Source of the DNA: CAKVON01 sp902475665
Lineage (GTDB): Bacteria; Actinomycetota; Coriobacteriia; Coriobacteriales; Atopobiaceae
NCBI GenBank assembly: GCA_036321795.1
Contig: JAWQCY010000005.1
Location: forward strand, 1-64,000
Length of the DNA stretch: 64,000 nt
Direction of reading: 5' to 3'
The notes under the pieces were generated by a model. The model searched no databases, had not been told where the DNA came from, and worked only from the letters and a program-made list of their open reading frames with translations. Positions 7,976 to 17,262 of this stretch are shown piece after piece (positions within the stretch are counted from its first letter, which is position 1; each line of letters opens with the position of its first letter). Both the position numbers and the translations under genes were made by a program.

Positions 7976-8293
7976 CTACATCAGGCCGGGGATGTTCAGG
8001 CCGCCGGTGATGGCGCCCATCTGCTGGGAGGCCAGCTGCTGGGCGGAGTCCAGCGCCTCGTTGACGGCTGCCAGGACCATGTCCTGGAGCATGTCGACGT
8101 CGTCGGGGTCGACGGCGTCGGGCGAGATCGTGACGGAGGTCAGGCGCATGTCGCCGGTGGCGGTAACCTTGACCGAGCCGCCGCCCGCGGAGGCGCTGAC
8201 CTCGGTCTGGGCGAGCTTCTCCTGGGTCTGGGCCAGCTGCTCCTGCATCTTGCGGGCCTGCTTCATCATCTGCTGCATGTTCATCTGGGGCAT
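7976..8293 (-). CDS. ybaB: YbaB/EbfC-family nucleoid-associated protein
   Basis: 105-residue DNA-binding protein of the YbaB/EbfC family, usually a homodimer with tweezer-like arms. It has the typical Met/Gln-rich start MNMQQMMKQARKMQ, the central segment GGGSVKVTATGDMRLTSVTI and a C-terminal helix ending in NIPGLM. ATG at 8293 is six bases from the dnaX stop, and the gene sits between dnaX and recR as in most bacteria. Confidence 0.95.
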   Translation of the reverse strand: MPQMNMQQMMKQARKMQEQLAQTQEKLAQTEVSASAGGGSVKVTATGDMRLTSVTISPDAVDPDDVDMLQDMVLAAVNEALDSAQQLASQQMGAITGGLNIPGLM

Positions 8294-8298
8294 GTGTA

Positions 8299-10632
8299 TC
8301 AGCCTTCCGAATCGTCGTCTTCCGGGTCGGCGACGAAGCCGTCGTCGCCCGTTGTGGCCTGGTCATCGTACCCCGCATCGGCGTCGTCGGCCACCTCGTC
8401 GGCGCCGGAGTCGGCGTCGGGTGCCGCAAGCACGCTCACGCGGGCCTGTCCGCCGGGAAACGCCTCGGCGAGCATGTCCATGAGGTCGGCGGGAACCTCG
8501 TCGGGCAACGCCTCGTCTGCCGAGAAGAACCTCGCGCCGGCGTCCGCCTCGCCGGACGACTCGGGCGCGGGGGCCGCCGGGGCGGCGGCGGGCGCCGCCG
8601 AGAAGGGCTGCGAGGCAGGCGTGGGAGCCGGGTCGGGCTGGGGCGCGGGCGCGGCGGGTGCCGACACGGGCGCCGAGGCAGACGCCGGGGCTGTCGGCAC
8701 CTGCGGCGCGGGGGTCGCGAGAGCGGGGTCCTCGTCAAAGGGGATGACGTCCGCGTCGTCGTAGGGGACGTAGTCGTCCGGCACGGCCTGCGGCTCGGGG
8801 TCGGGGATGGCGGGAGCCGCCTGCGGCGCGGGGGCCGCGGGCGCGGCGGGCTTCTCGGCAGGCGCCGTGGCCTGCGCGGTGGCGACGGGGGTCGCGGTCG
8901 GGACGGGCTGCGGGGCGGGACGGGGCACCGCGGCGGGCCTGGTCACGACGGCGGGTGCCGTCGCGCGGGCCGGCGTCGCGGAGGCTACCTCGAAGGAGAG
9001 CTCGCGCGGGCCGAAGACCGACAGCACCGCCCTGGTGATGTCCTCGCGGACGTCGACTCGGCCGAGCATCCTCACGGTGAACGAGTTGGGGACGCTCACG
9101 GTGAGCACGTCGCCGGTATCAGAGACGGCCCTCGTGTTGAGGACGAGCGCGGCACGCGACGGGATCTTCTGCTTGAGCAGGTCGATGACCCTCTCCCAGC
9201 GGGAGCCGACCTCGGCGGGCGCGACGGCGGGCTGGGCAGCGACGGGGGCGGGAGCCGAGGTGGACTTCGGCGCGGGCGCGGCCTGAGCGGCGGGCGCAGC
9301 GGGCTTCTCGGCAGGCGCCGGCTGCGGTGCGGGGGCGGACTGCGCCTCGGCAACGGGCGCGGCGGCAGGGGCCACCGGGGCCGAAGCGGGCCGCGACGCC
9401 GCCACGGGAGCGGATGCCGCGACGGGAACCGACGCGGGCGCAGGCGCCGGGGCCTGCGCGGTGGCGACGGGGGCGGAGCCGAGACCGGCCACGCGGGCCT
9501 CCAGGATCGCCAGGCGGTCGGCGAGCGCCTCGAGGGTGAGGTCGGACTCGGGCCTGGCCAGCCTCGTGAAGGCGACCTCCAGCTCCAGGCGCTGGTTGGT
9601 GGCAGTGCGCATGCGGTTGCCCGCCTCGCCCAGCACGTCGAGCACACGCGCCAGGCGGTCGGCGGAGCCAAACGCCTCGGCCTCGGCGCGAATCTCGTCC
9701 ACGCCGGTTGCGGCCTGGCCCAGCACCTCGGCGTTGCCGCCGGAGACGCTCAGCACGTAGCAGTCGCGCACGCGCGTCGCCAGCTCGCGGGTAAACTGCA
9801 GCAGGTCACGGCCGCTGTCCACCAGCTCGCCCACGACCGAGAAGAGCGTCGGCACGTCGCGCGTGGCCAGCGCCTGGCACACGCGCGAGAGCTGCGCCGA
9901 CGAGAGCGAGCCCAGCATGTCGCGCGCGACCTCGGTCGAGATGGCGCCGTCGCCGAAGACGGACAGCTGCTCGAGGGTGGACAGCGCGTCTCGCATGCCG
10001 CCGCGCGCGTGGCGCACCACGATGTCGAGGGCCTCGTCGTCGTAGGAGAAGCCCTCCGCCTCGCACACCTGGCGCAGGCGGCCGCGGATGTCGTCGTTGG
10101 AGATCGAGTGGAAGTCGAAGCGCTGCACGCGCGACAGCACCGTGGCCAGGATCTGCTGGGGGTCGGTGGTGCACATGATGAAGACGACGTGCTCGGGAGG
10201 CTCCTCGAGCGTCTTGAGCAGGGCGTTGAACGCCTGCTTGGTGAGCATGTGGACCTCGTCGATGATGTAGACCTTGCGCCTGCCGCGCACCGGCGCGTAG
10301 CTGACGTTGTTGATGATCTCGTCGCGGACGCTGTCGACGCCCGTGCGGCTGGCGGCGTCCAGCTCGTAGACGTCGGGGTGCTCGCCGGCGGCGATCAGGC
10401 GGCAGTCCTCGCAGGTGCCGTCGGGAAGCTGGCCGGGGCCCTTCTCGCAAAGAAGGGCCTTTGCGAGGATGCGGGCCATGGTCGTCTTGCCCGTTCCGCG
10501 GGGGCCGCAGAACAGGTACGCGTGGCTGGTCTTGCCCTCGGTCACGGCACGCTCCAGGGTGGAGATGACGTGCCTCTGGCCTACGACGTCGGCAAACGTC
10601 TGCGGGCGATACTTTGTGTAGAGCGATTCCAT
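8299..10632 (-). CDS. dnaX: DNA polymerase III subunits gamma/tau
   Basis: Clamp-loader ATPase of the replisome. The start MESLYTKYRPQTFADVVGQ is the family start; upstream in-frame Met codons lack conservation. It has Walker A GPRGTGKTT, four zinc-site cysteines (CEKGPGQLPDGTCEDC), Walker B DEVHML, sensor SRVQRFDF, domain III, then a long tau-like tail. At 777 aa it is long because the tail contains two Ala/Pro-rich linkers flanking a conserved domain near residues 500-590 (RWERVIDLLKQKIPSRA). The linkers hold four copies of the recurrent element, two of them encoding PAEKPAAPA. No slippery A-run for a short gamma form was noticed. It is first gene of the dnaX-ybaB-recR operon. Confidence 0.95.
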   Translation of the reverse strand: MESLYTKYRPQTFADVVGQRHVISTLERAVTEGKTSHAYLFCGPRGTGKTTMARILAKALLCEKGPGQLPDGTCEDCRLIAAGEHPDVYELDAASRTGVDSVRDEIINNVSYAPVRGRRKVYIIDEVHMLTKQAFNALLKTLEEPPEHVVFIMCTTDPQQILATVLSRVQRFDFHSISNDDIRGRLRQVCEAEGFSYDDEALDIVVRHARGGMRDALSTLEQLSVFGDGAISTEVARDMLGSLSSAQLSRVCQALATRDVPTLFSVVGELVDSGRDLLQFTRELATRVRDCYVLSVSGGNAEVLGQAATGVDEIRAEAEAFGSADRLARVLDVLGEAGNRMRTATNQRLELEVAFTRLARPESDLTLEALADRLAILEARVAGLGSAPVATAQAPAPAPASVPVAASAPVAASRPASAPVAPAAAPVAEAQSAPAPQPAPAEKPAAPAAQAAPAPKSTSAPAPVAAQPAVAPAEVGSRWERVIDLLKQKIPSRAALVLNTRAVSDTGDVLTVSVPNSFTVRMLGRVDVREDITRAVLSVFGPRELSFEVASATPARATAPAVVTRPAAVPRPAPQPVPTATPVATAQATAPAEKPAAPAAPAPQAAPAIPDPEPQAVPDDYVPYDDADVIPFDEDPALATPAPQVPTAPASASAPVSAPAAPAPQPDPAPTPASQPFSAAPAAAPAAPAPESSGEADAGARFFSADEALPDEVPADLMDMLAEAFPGGQARVSVLAAPDADSGADEVADDADAGYDDQATTGDDGFVADPEDDDSEG

Positions 10633-10796
10633 GGGGCGGGCCTTTCGTCTTGGCCATGGCATGGGTGTGTTTCCGCCGGGATGCGGCCTTGTGCGCGCGT
10701 CCCGGACCCTCAAGTATACCCGCGGCCACGGACGCCCCCGGGCCGTCGGGTGCCCTAAACTCTTGTTCGACGAACCTAACGAGAAGGGATCGAAGC

Positions 10797-11792
10797 ATGA
10801 GAGAGGCACCCGTCCTGTGCGTCGTCATCCCGTGCTACAACGAGGCGTCGGTACTCCCCCTGACCGCGCCGGTCTTCGCGGACCACGTCCGCGCGCTGGT
10901 CGATGACGGCATGGTCGACCCCGCGAGCCACATCACCTTCGTCGACGACGGCAGCCGCGACGCCACCTGGGAGATCATCTGCGACCTGGCCGCCGAGGAC
11001 CCGTCGATGTTCCACGGGATCGCCCTCTCGCGAAACCGCGGCCACCAAAACGCACTTCTCTGCGGGCTGATGGAGGTCCGCACGGGCTGCGACGTCACCG
11101 TGAGCATGGACGCCGACGGCCAGGACGACCCGGGCGCCATGGCCCAGATGGTCATCAAGTACCGCGAGGGCTGCGACGTCGTCTACGGCGTGCGCTCCAA
11201 CCGCGACACCGACAGCTCCTTCAAGCGCGGCAGCGCCCGCGCCTTCTACCGGCTGATGGGCGCCATGGGCGTCGAGAGCGTCTACGACCACGCCGACTAC
11301 CGCCTGATGAGCCGTCGCGCGCTGGACGGCCTGGCACAGTTCGGCGAGGTCAACCTGTTCTTGCGCGGCATGGTGCCGCTGGTCGGCTACAGGTCGGGCA
11401 TCGTCCACTACGAGCGCCACAGCCGCGTCGCCGGCACCAGCCACTACCCGCTGTCCAAGATGGTCGCGCTGGCGCTCAATGGCATCACCAGCCTCTCGGT
11501 CAAGCCGATCCGCCTGATCACCGCCATGGGCGTCGTGGTCTCGCTCGTGGGCTTCGTCGGCGTGGTGTGGGCGCTGGCAACCGCCATCCAGGGGCACGCC
11601 ATCGCCGGCTGGACCTCCACGGTCGCGATCATCTGCTTTATGGGCGGCGTGCAGCTGCTGAGCCTGGGCGTCATCGGCGAGTACGTGGGCAAGATCTACC
11701 TCGAGTCCAAGCACCGCCCCCGCTACATCGTGGGCGAGCGCACCCCCAACGAGCCCGCGCACCGCAAGGACACCCCTGCCGAGAAGAACTAG
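10797..11792 (+). CDS. GtrB/DPM1-like polyprenyl-phosphate glycosyltransferase
   Basis: Membrane glycosyltransferase, family 2 (331 aa), expected to transfer a sugar to undecaprenyl phosphate. An N-terminal GT-A domain (VVIPCYNEASVLPL, SMDADGQDDP) precedes two C-terminal transmembrane helices near residues 240-260 and 275-300 and the typical GEYVGKIYLESKHRPRY segment. ATG at 10797 has AAGGGA upstream. It diverges from dnaX and converges on the RmlB gene, which suits a cell-surface polysaccharide role. The last residues (PAEKN) are encoded by the recurrent element and end in the stop codon. The sugar donor is unknown. Confidence 0.88.
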   Translation: MREAPVLCVVIPCYNEASVLPLTAPVFADHVRALVDDGMVDPASHITFVDDGSRDATWEIICDLAAEDPSMFHGIALSRNRGHQNALLCGLMEVRTGCDVTVSMDADGQDDPGAMAQMVIKYREGCDVVYGVRSNRDTDSSFKRGSARAFYRLMGAMGVESVYDHADYRLMSRRALDGLAQFGEVNLFLRGMVPLVGYRSGIVHYERHSRVAGTSHYPLSKMVALALNGITSLSVKPIRLITAMGVVVSLVGFVGVVWALATAIQGHAIAGWTSTVAIICFMGGVQLLSLGVIGEYVGKIYLESKHRPRYIVGERTPNEPAHRKDTPAEKN

Positions 11793-11828
11793 CGCCTCGC
11801 GCGCCCCGTCCCGCACGACGCCCGCGAG

Positions 11829-12830
11829 CTAGCGGCCCTGCTCGGCATAGCGGGCCTCGGCCGCGGCGTGCGCGTCGCGCCACCACGGCTCGTGGGCCGC
11901 GTACCAGGCCACCGTCTGCGCGAGGCCCTCGTCGAAGTCGGTGTGCAGCGGCCGCCAGCCAAGCTCGCGCCGCAGCCTGGACGAGTCGATCGCCAGGCGA
12001 CGGTCGTGCGCCGGTCGGTCGGCCACGTGTCGGACCTCGGCGCACGGTCGTCCCGTCGCGCGCATGATCGCCGCCAGCACCTCGCGGTTCGAGCGCTCGC
12101 AGTCGGCGCCCACCAGGTAGGTCCGCCCGACCTCGCCACGCTCGAGGATGTCCCACACGGCGCGGCAGTGGTCCTCCACGTGGATCCAGTCGCGCACGTT
12201 GAGGCCGTCGCCGTACAGGCAGGCGGGCTCGCCGCGCATCAGCCTGATGGCCTGGCGCGGCACGAACTTCTCGGCATGTTGGTACGGGCCATAGTTGTTG
12301 GAGCAGTTCGAGATCGTCGCGCGGACCCCGTAGGTTCGCACCCACGCGCGAACCAGCAGGTCGGATGCCGCCTTGCTCGAGCTGTAGGGGCTGTTGGGGT
12401 CAAACGGCGAGTCCTCGGTAAAGCGCTCGGAGCCGCCAAGGGGCAAGTCACCGAAGACCTCGTCGGTGCTCACCTGGTGCAGCCGCACGCCAGTCGCGCG
12501 CACGGCCTCCAGAAGGCGCATGGTCCCCTCGACGTTGGTGCACACGAAGGGCTCGGGGTCGGCGACCGAGTTGTCGTTGTGGGTCTCCGCGGCAAAGTTG
12601 ACGACGGCGTCGTGCCCCGGGACCAGCCTGCCGAGAAGTGCCGCGTCGCAGATGTCCCCCACCACCAGGCGGACCCTGTCGCGCGGCAGGTCGGCGATGC
12701 TTTCGGGGTTGGCCGCGTAGGTCAGCTTGTCGAGCACGGTCACGCGCACGTCCAGGTGGTCGCGCACGACCATGCGGACGAAGTTGCTGCCGATGAAGCC
12801 GCAGCCGCCGGTTACCAGAATGCGTTGCAC
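11829..12830 (-). CDS. rmlB: dTDP-glucose 4,6-dehydratase
   Basis: Short-chain dehydrogenase-type enzyme of dTDP-rhamnose synthesis. It has the Rossmann motif GGCGFIGSNF, NFAAETHNDNS, the catalytic triad in STDEVFG plus YSSSKAASD, NNYGPYQHAEKFVPR, and GDGLNVRDWIHVEDH. GTG at 12830 was chosen because AGGGAGG lies six bases upstream and the protein then begins MQRILVTGG; an upstream ATG adds an unconserved extension. At 333 aa it is full length. No rmlA, rmlC or rmlD gene lies beside it here. Confidence 0.95.
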   Translation of the reverse strand: MQRILVTGGCGFIGSNFVRMVVRDHLDVRVTVLDKLTYAANPESIADLPRDRVRLVVGDICDAALLGRLVPGHDAVVNFAAETHNDNSVADPEPFVCTNVEGTMRLLEAVRATGVRLHQVSTDEVFGDLPLGGSERFTEDSPFDPNSPYSSSKAASDLLVRAWVRTYGVRATISNCSNNYGPYQHAEKFVPRQAIRLMRGEPACLYGDGLNVRDWIHVEDHCRAVWDILERGEVGRTYLVGADCERSNREVLAAIMRATGRPCAEVRHVADRPAHDRRLAIDSSRLRRELGWRPLHTDFDEGLAQTVAWYAAHEPWWRDAHAAAEARYAEQGR

Positions 12831-12976
12831 GTGAGCCTCCCTCGAGCTACGGGCTTTTCGTGGCATGGGGCATGCGCCACGGGCGGCCCGTGCGCACGGG
12901 CCTACGATTGTGGACCAGGGTCCGCGCCCACGCGCGGCCCAATCGTACGACCTGCGGACATTCTACGGGAGCCCAG

Positions 12977-14212
12977 ATGCGGCGCGAGCCATTCCCACAA
13001 CCCGACGACCCGGGCGCGACCACCGTGCGTCGCACGCCTGCTGCCACCCCACGCGTCGCAGCCCCGAGCCCGGACGACACCGCCCCGCACGCCGCCGTCG
13101 CGGCACGGCGATGCGCACCCGCCCCCAACGTCTACTCGCAGCCCTACGGGGATGCCGGCGACGGCCGCGGCCCCCGACCTCCCCGCGGCCCCCGCACGCG
13201 CAGGCCCGCCAAGCACGGCTGCCTGTCGGCGCTTTTGTGGCTGGTGGTTCTGGCCGTGGTCGCCCTGATGGCGATTCGCTGCCTACCCTCGCACATGTCT
13301 GCGGGCAACATGGTGCCCGAGCTTGTCTCGTTCGTGCCGTTGGCCGTCCCGCCCGTACTTCTCTGCATGGTGCTCGCCGTCCTGTGGCGCCGTCGCGTGC
13401 TGGCCGTAGCCTGTGCCGTCGTGCTGGCTGTCATCGGCGTCTGGCACTCGGGCTACATCGTGGGCGACGCCAGGGTCTCCGACGCCGCGCGCGTGGCCGT
13501 CCAGACCAAGGCGGACACGTCCGACAGCTTCGCACGCGTCATGACGCTCAACACCGCGCACGGCGAGGCCTCCGCCGTCGACATCGTCCGCATCTGCCGC
13601 GAGCAGCACGTCGAGGTGCTGTGCCTGCAGGAGCTGCCGCCCAACATGCTCGAGGACCTCGAGCGCGCCGGCATCGACGACCTGTTCCCCTACCACGTGG
13701 TGTCGGAGGGCGCGACCTACATCAGCAATGGTGGTCGCAACGGCATCTGGACCATGGCCCCCATGGACTCGGTGTCGGAGAACCTGCTCCCCATCAAGAC
13801 CAGCTCGATGCCGGCGGCAAACGTCACCGTGGGCTCGCGTACCGTGCGCATCGTGACCGTGCATCCCAACTCGCCCGTCCGCGGGGCGCAGGACCTGTGG
13901 GACGAGGGCCTGTCCACCATCCAGTCCCTCAAGGAGTACGACCACGCCTACCTGATCATGGGCGACTTCAACTCCACCTGGGACCACGCGCGCTTCCGCG
14001 ACCTTTTGGGCACGTCGTTCTGCGACGCGGGCGAGTCATCGGGCCAGGGGCCGCACATGACCTACCCCTCGGGTGGCTTGGTCCCCTCCCTCATCGAGAT
14101 CGACCACATCGTCTACTCGAGGGACTCCGGGATCGTCGTCAGCGACCTGCAGACCGTCAGCGTCCGCGGCAGCGACCACAAGGCCCTGCTGGGCACACTG
14201 GAGACCCTCTAG
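12977..14212 (+). CDS. Membrane-anchored endonuclease/exonuclease/phosphatase-family protein
   Basis: 411 residues. After a Pro/Arg-rich N-terminus of about 80 residues come three hydrophobic helices (about 85-105, 113-133, 140-158), then an extracytoplasmic EEP domain with VMTLNTAHGEAS, CLQELPP, VTVHPNSP, MGDFNSTWDH and a final GSDHKAL. The Glu, Asp/Asn and His of the catalytic set are all visible. ATG at 12977 has GGGAG upstream; an earlier ATG would add an unconserved Arg-rich stretch. Such proteins hydrolyse phosphodiester or phosphomonoester bonds; the substrate cannot be told. Confidence 0.82.
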   Translation: MRREPFPQPDDPGATTVRRTPAATPRVAAPSPDDTAPHAAVAARRCAPAPNVYSQPYGDAGDGRGPRPPRGPRTRRPAKHGCLSALLWLVVLAVVALMAIRCLPSHMSAGNMVPELVSFVPLAVPPVLLCMVLAVLWRRRVLAVACAVVLAVIGVWHSGYIVGDARVSDAARVAVQTKADTSDSFARVMTLNTAHGEASAVDIVRICREQHVEVLCLQELPPNMLEDLERAGIDDLFPYHVVSEGATYISNGGRNGIWTMAPMDSVSENLLPIKTSSMPAANVTVGSRTVRIVTVHPNSPVRGAQDLWDEGLSTIQSLKEYDHAYLIMGDFNSTWDHARFRDLLGTSFCDAGESSGQGPHMTYPSGGLVPSLIEIDHIVYSRDSGIVVSDLQTVSVRGSDHKALLGTLETL

Positions 14213-14240
14213 CCCAAGCCCTTCTCGCCAATACGACGAC

Positions 14241-14279
14241 GGGGCGCCCGCGGGCCATGCGGCCACGCGCGGACGCCCC
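14241..14279. terminator. GC-rich hairpin in convergent intergenic region
   Basis: Arms 14241-14252 and 14268-14279 pair with one mismatch. No T-run follows on either strand, so it is a weak candidate. A CTTCTCGCC copy lies between it and the EEP-gene stop. Confidence 0.4.
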
Positions 14280-14484
14280 GAGGTATGGCCAGTCGCCCCG
14301 CCTGCGGCTCGGGGGACCGGCAAATCCGTTGCGCACGCGTCGCGTGGGGCGGACGCATGCTCGTCTTCGATGCTACTCGGCGGCGCGATGCTGCGACACG
14401 CACCGCGCCATGGACGGCATCGCCCATGGCGCGGATGGCAATTCTTGCTCGCGAACGGCGGGACGCGTCGGCACCGGCCCCTCG

Positions 14485-15123
14485 CTACTTGCCGAGCTTG
14501 GCCTTGACCAGGCCGACGACCGTCGGGATGACGCTCACGCCGACGATGCCGACGATCAGCAGCTCGAAGTGCTCCTGAACAAAGGGGATGCCGCCGAAGA
14601 AGTAGCCCAGCAGCGTGAACACCGTCGACCAGGTGATACCACCCAGGACGTTGAAGATCACGAAGTTGCGCCAGTGCATACCGCCCATGCCCGCGATAAA
14701 GGGCACGAACGTGCGGATGAACGGGAAGAAGCGACCCAGGAAGATGGCCAGGTGACCCCACTTGTCCAGAAACGCCTCCGACTTCTCCAGGCGCTCCGGG
14801 GTCATGGCCTTGACCTTGCCCGAGGCGACGATCTTCCTGCCAAAGAAATGGCCGATCATAAAGTTGCACTGGTCGCCCAGGATGGCGGCCGCCCATGCGG
14901 TGGCGAGAAGTGCCACGATGTTGAATCCGCCGTTATGGGCGAAGAAGCCCGAGGCAAACAGCAGCGAATCACCCGGCAGAAACGGGAAGAACACGACGCC
15001 CGTCTCGATGAAGATGATCAGGAAGACGCAGCCGTACGCCATAAGGGGGCCGGCGGCGATCCAGCCCGCGATTGCGGTGCGGGGGTCGTGCAGCAGGTTG
15101 GCGATGAAGTTGATGAAGCCCAT
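14485..15123 (-). CDS. DedA-family membrane protein
   Basis: 212-residue SNARE-associated/DedA protein with four to five membrane segments. Family signatures: ETGVVFFPFLPGDSLLF, GDQCNFMIGHFFGRK and the Arg/Pro-rich GRFFPFIRTFVPFIAGMGGM. DedA proteins act in membrane lipid recycling, including undecaprenyl phosphate transport. ATG at 15123 (MGFINFIANLL) has GAAAGG upstream and fits the family; an in-frame upstream Met would add a hydrophilic extension. Its leader lies directly behind the SRP RNA terminator. Confidence 0.92.
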   Translation of the reverse strand: MGFINFIANLLHDPRTAIAGWIAAGPLMAYGCVFLIIFIETGVVFFPFLPGDSLLFASGFFAHNGGFNIVALLATAWAAAILGDQCNFMIGHFFGRKIVASGKVKAMTPERLEKSEAFLDKWGHLAIFLGRFFPFIRTFVPFIAGMGGMHWRNFVIFNVLGGITWSTVFTLLGYFFGGIPFVQEHFELLIVGIVGVSVIPTVVGLVKAKLGK

Positions 15124-15179
15124 GGGTGCCTTTCGTTGGGAGCGGCGAGGCGATGTCCGGACATGCCTCGATACCAAAA

Positions 15180-15212
15180 CGCCCCACCACGGCTTCGTCG
15201 TCGGGCGGGGCG
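15180..15212 (-). terminator. Terminator of SRP RNA
   Basis: Nine-bp GC stem (15180-15188, 15204-15212, one G-U pair) followed by TTTT on the minus strand, immediately after the SRP RNA. Confidence 0.75.
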
Positions 15213-15215
15213 CAA

Positions 15216-15324
15216 GAGTGTGCTCGGCGGGAACGGGCGCCCGTCAGAGGCCCCTTATGGCTGCTGCCTCCCGGCCCTGACCAGATTCGGGACATGACGT
15301 CGCCCGAACCCGCCCAACACACTC
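15216..15324 (-). ncRNA. ffs: Small signal recognition particle RNA (4.5S type)
   Basis: The minus strand carries the conserved SRP helix-8 signature, GGTCAGGGCCGGGAGG followed by CAGCAGCC, around 15260-15290. The ends GAGTGTGTTGGGCGGG and CCGCCGAGCACACTC pair to close a rod of about 109 bases, the usual size of the small bacterial form. It lies between divergent capA and dedA regions. Confidence 0.9.
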
Positions 15325-15334
15325 AACGGGTCTG

Positions 15335-15340
15335 AGTATA
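15335..15340 (-). promoter_or_regulatory. Candidate -10 of the SRP RNA
   Basis: TATACT on the minus strand, about ten bases upstream of the RNA's 5' end; no clear -35 box. Confidence 0.45.
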
Positions 15341-15459
15341 GGTCCCAGCAGCGGCGACACGACTGGCACGCGCCACCTATGCGTGGCACGACACGAAAAG
15401 GCCACGAGGGTCGGCACGGGACACCGCCGCCAGCGGTCCATTTTTACGACCGGACACCC

Positions 15460-17058
15460 CTACATGTCGATTTTGAAGTCGTCACCAATGACCTGCCTCG
15501 TCTTTTGCGAGATCCAGCCATACGGGTCGTCGAGGGTGGCGAGAAGTTCGTTCTTCTCGGCAAGGTCCTTGGTGTAGTCCTTGTACGGCATCACGACGTC
15601 CTTGCCATCGGCCCAATGCTCGATCAGCGGGTGCCAGACCACGTCCCTGACGGCGACGGTCGACTTCTTGCCCGTGCCCTCGCGTTTGAGCGTGCAGCTG
15701 AGCATGCCGCTCATGATGGTGTCGGGATAGTTGTGGTAGCCGCTGACGAAGTCGCCCAGGCCATATGCCACGAGCATCTTGCCGGCATTGGGACCATCGG
15801 AGCTGGCGAGGCTGGAGCTTCCCTCGGCGCGGGTGACCCACTCCATGGGCTGGATCACGTGCACGTGGCTGCCGAGGACCATACCCACGCCCAGGTCGGC
15901 GGCATACTGCGCGAACTCGCGCTGCGTGTCGTCGACATCGTTGGAGTACTCGGTCCCCCAGTGCATGTATACCAGGACGAAGTCCGAGACCTTCCTGGCA
16001 CGCTCGACGTCGGCCTTCATCCCCTCCTTCGTGTACGGGACGGCGTAGTAGTCGTTGGGCAGGTCGGACTGCTCGTAGCCGTTCTGGCCGTAGCCATACG
16101 AGAGGAACGCGATGCGGATGCCGTTGCACTCGATCACACGGGGCGTCTGGCGGTCCTTCTCGCTTGCGTAGCTGCCCGCCGTCAGCATCTTGGGATGCTG
16201 GGCAAACAGCTCATGTTGATGCTCGATAGCGTCGACCCAGATGTCGTAGGTATGGTTGGAGTTGGTGTTCACCAGGCGGAAGCCCGTGTCCTCCAGGGCG
16301 TCGACCATCGAGTCAGGCGTGTTGTAGCTGGGATAGCCCGAGTAGTCGAAGTTGTCGGTGCCGCCCATCACCGTCTCCTGGTTGACGAAGGCGATGTCGT
16401 ACTTCTTGATGGTCGGCTTGATCTTGGCGTACAGCGGCTTGAAATCGTACTGCTTGTCGCCCACCGTGCCCGAGAACCCATCGCACAGCTCCAGCAGGTT
16501 CGAGTTCATGAGGTTGTCGCCCACGGCGCAGAAGGTCACCTTGCCGTCGCCGGTCTTGGTCGTGCGGCCCTCGTCCACCAGGGTAAAGTCCTGGTCGGTC
16601 GCCGCACGGGTCGTGGCCGCCGGTGCCGCCGCGGAAGCCGCGGGCTTCTCGCCCGAGCCGCCGCTACAACCGCGCACGCAGCTGACCAGACCAAACACCA
16701 ACGCGATCGCCACAAGCGCGCCCGCCACGACCGTCCACGGCACGCGGCCGAGAAGCGCCGTGGGGTCGACGCCGCCCCTTGCGCGCACCTCCCCGCGCCC
16801 GCCGGGTGCAGGCGCGGGGTCGGGCGTCACCCGACGGGTCGTGGCCCTGCCTCGGTCAGGACGGCTCGCCGCGGGCGAAGTAGACCTGCGAGAAGGACGC
16901 TGCTGTGGACGGGGACGCGACACCTTGCGCGGCACGGGACCCGAGTCGACGCGACGGTGCGGCTGGGGGCCGCGCTGCGGTCGCTGCCCGAACGGGGACG
17001 TGCGAATCTCGTCGTGGCTCCTTCCCGCCCTGCGACGCGGGTCCATCCCCTCGGCCAT
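15460..17058 (-). CDS. CapA-like (poly-gamma-glutamate synthesis type) metallophosphatase-fold membrane protein
   Basis: 532 residues from ATG 17058. An Arg/Pro-rich cytoplasmic N-terminus of about 110 residues, one transmembrane helix near 115-140, a Ser/Ala linker, then a CapA domain: FCAVGDNLMNSNL, FVNQETVMGG, NTNSNHTYDIW, VYMHWGTEY, LGSHVHVIQP and YGLGDFVSGY. These are the metal-binding motifs of the calcineurin-like CapA fold. Upstream starts exist but lie in unconserved sequence with no good ribosome site, so the start is uncertain. CapA relatives act on capsule polymers or other envelope substrates; the substrate is not evident and capB/capC are absent. Confidence 0.85.
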   Translation of the reverse strand: MAEGMDPRRRAGRSHDEIRTSPFGQRPQRGPQPHRRVDSGPVPRKVSRPRPQQRPSRRSTSPAASRPDRGRATTRRVTPDPAPAPGGRGEVRARGGVDPTALLGRVPWTVVAGALVAIALVFGLVSCVRGCSGGSGEKPAASAAAPAATTRAATDQDFTLVDEGRTTKTGDGKVTFCAVGDNLMNSNLLELCDGFSGTVGDKQYDFKPLYAKIKPTIKKYDIAFVNQETVMGGTDNFDYSGYPSYNTPDSMVDALEDTGFRLVNTNSNHTYDIWVDAIEHQHELFAQHPKMLTAGSYASEKDRQTPRVIECNGIRIAFLSYGYGQNGYEQSDLPNDYYAVPYTKEGMKADVERARKVSDFVLVYMHWGTEYSNDVDDTQREFAQYAADLGVGMVLGSHVHVIQPMEWVTRAEGSSSLASSDGPNAGKMLVAYGLGDFVSGYHNYPDTIMSGMLSCTLKREGTGKKSTVAVRDVVWHPLIEHWADGKDVVMPYKDYTKDLAEKNELLATLDDPYGWISQKTRQVIGDDFKIDM

Positions 17059-17195
17059 GAAAGTCCCAATCCATACGGCGGCGCCTGGGCAACAGGCTCC
17101 GCGGTCCTTCTCTTTCAGATACGTTTTAGCACGTAAACGGCCCTCTACATCACGGCACGGCACAAACGAGTCGGAAATCGGTCGTAAAGGAAAGG

Positions 17196-17223
17196 ACCCC
17201 CGAGAGAATCTCTCGGGGGTCCT
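17196..17223 (-). terminator. Terminator after the C69 dipeptidase gene
   Basis: Near-perfect 13-14-bp stem (AGGACCCCCGAGAGA with its complement), followed by TTTCCTTT on the minus strand. Its core is identical to the terminator at 19.53 kb, and in both a GGCGAGAAG copy lies just before the stem. Confidence 0.85.
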
Positions 17224-17262
17224 CGTCACTGGCGAGAAGAGCTCGCGCGCTGCAACTGGTGA

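Noticed and set aside
8851..9312. Coding-repeat explanation for the recurrent element (GAG and AAG are preferred codons)
   Set aside because: It can account for some AEK copies but not for nine intergenic exact copies, the 28-bp palindrome or the GCACTTCTC extensions; kept as a caveat, not as the explanation.
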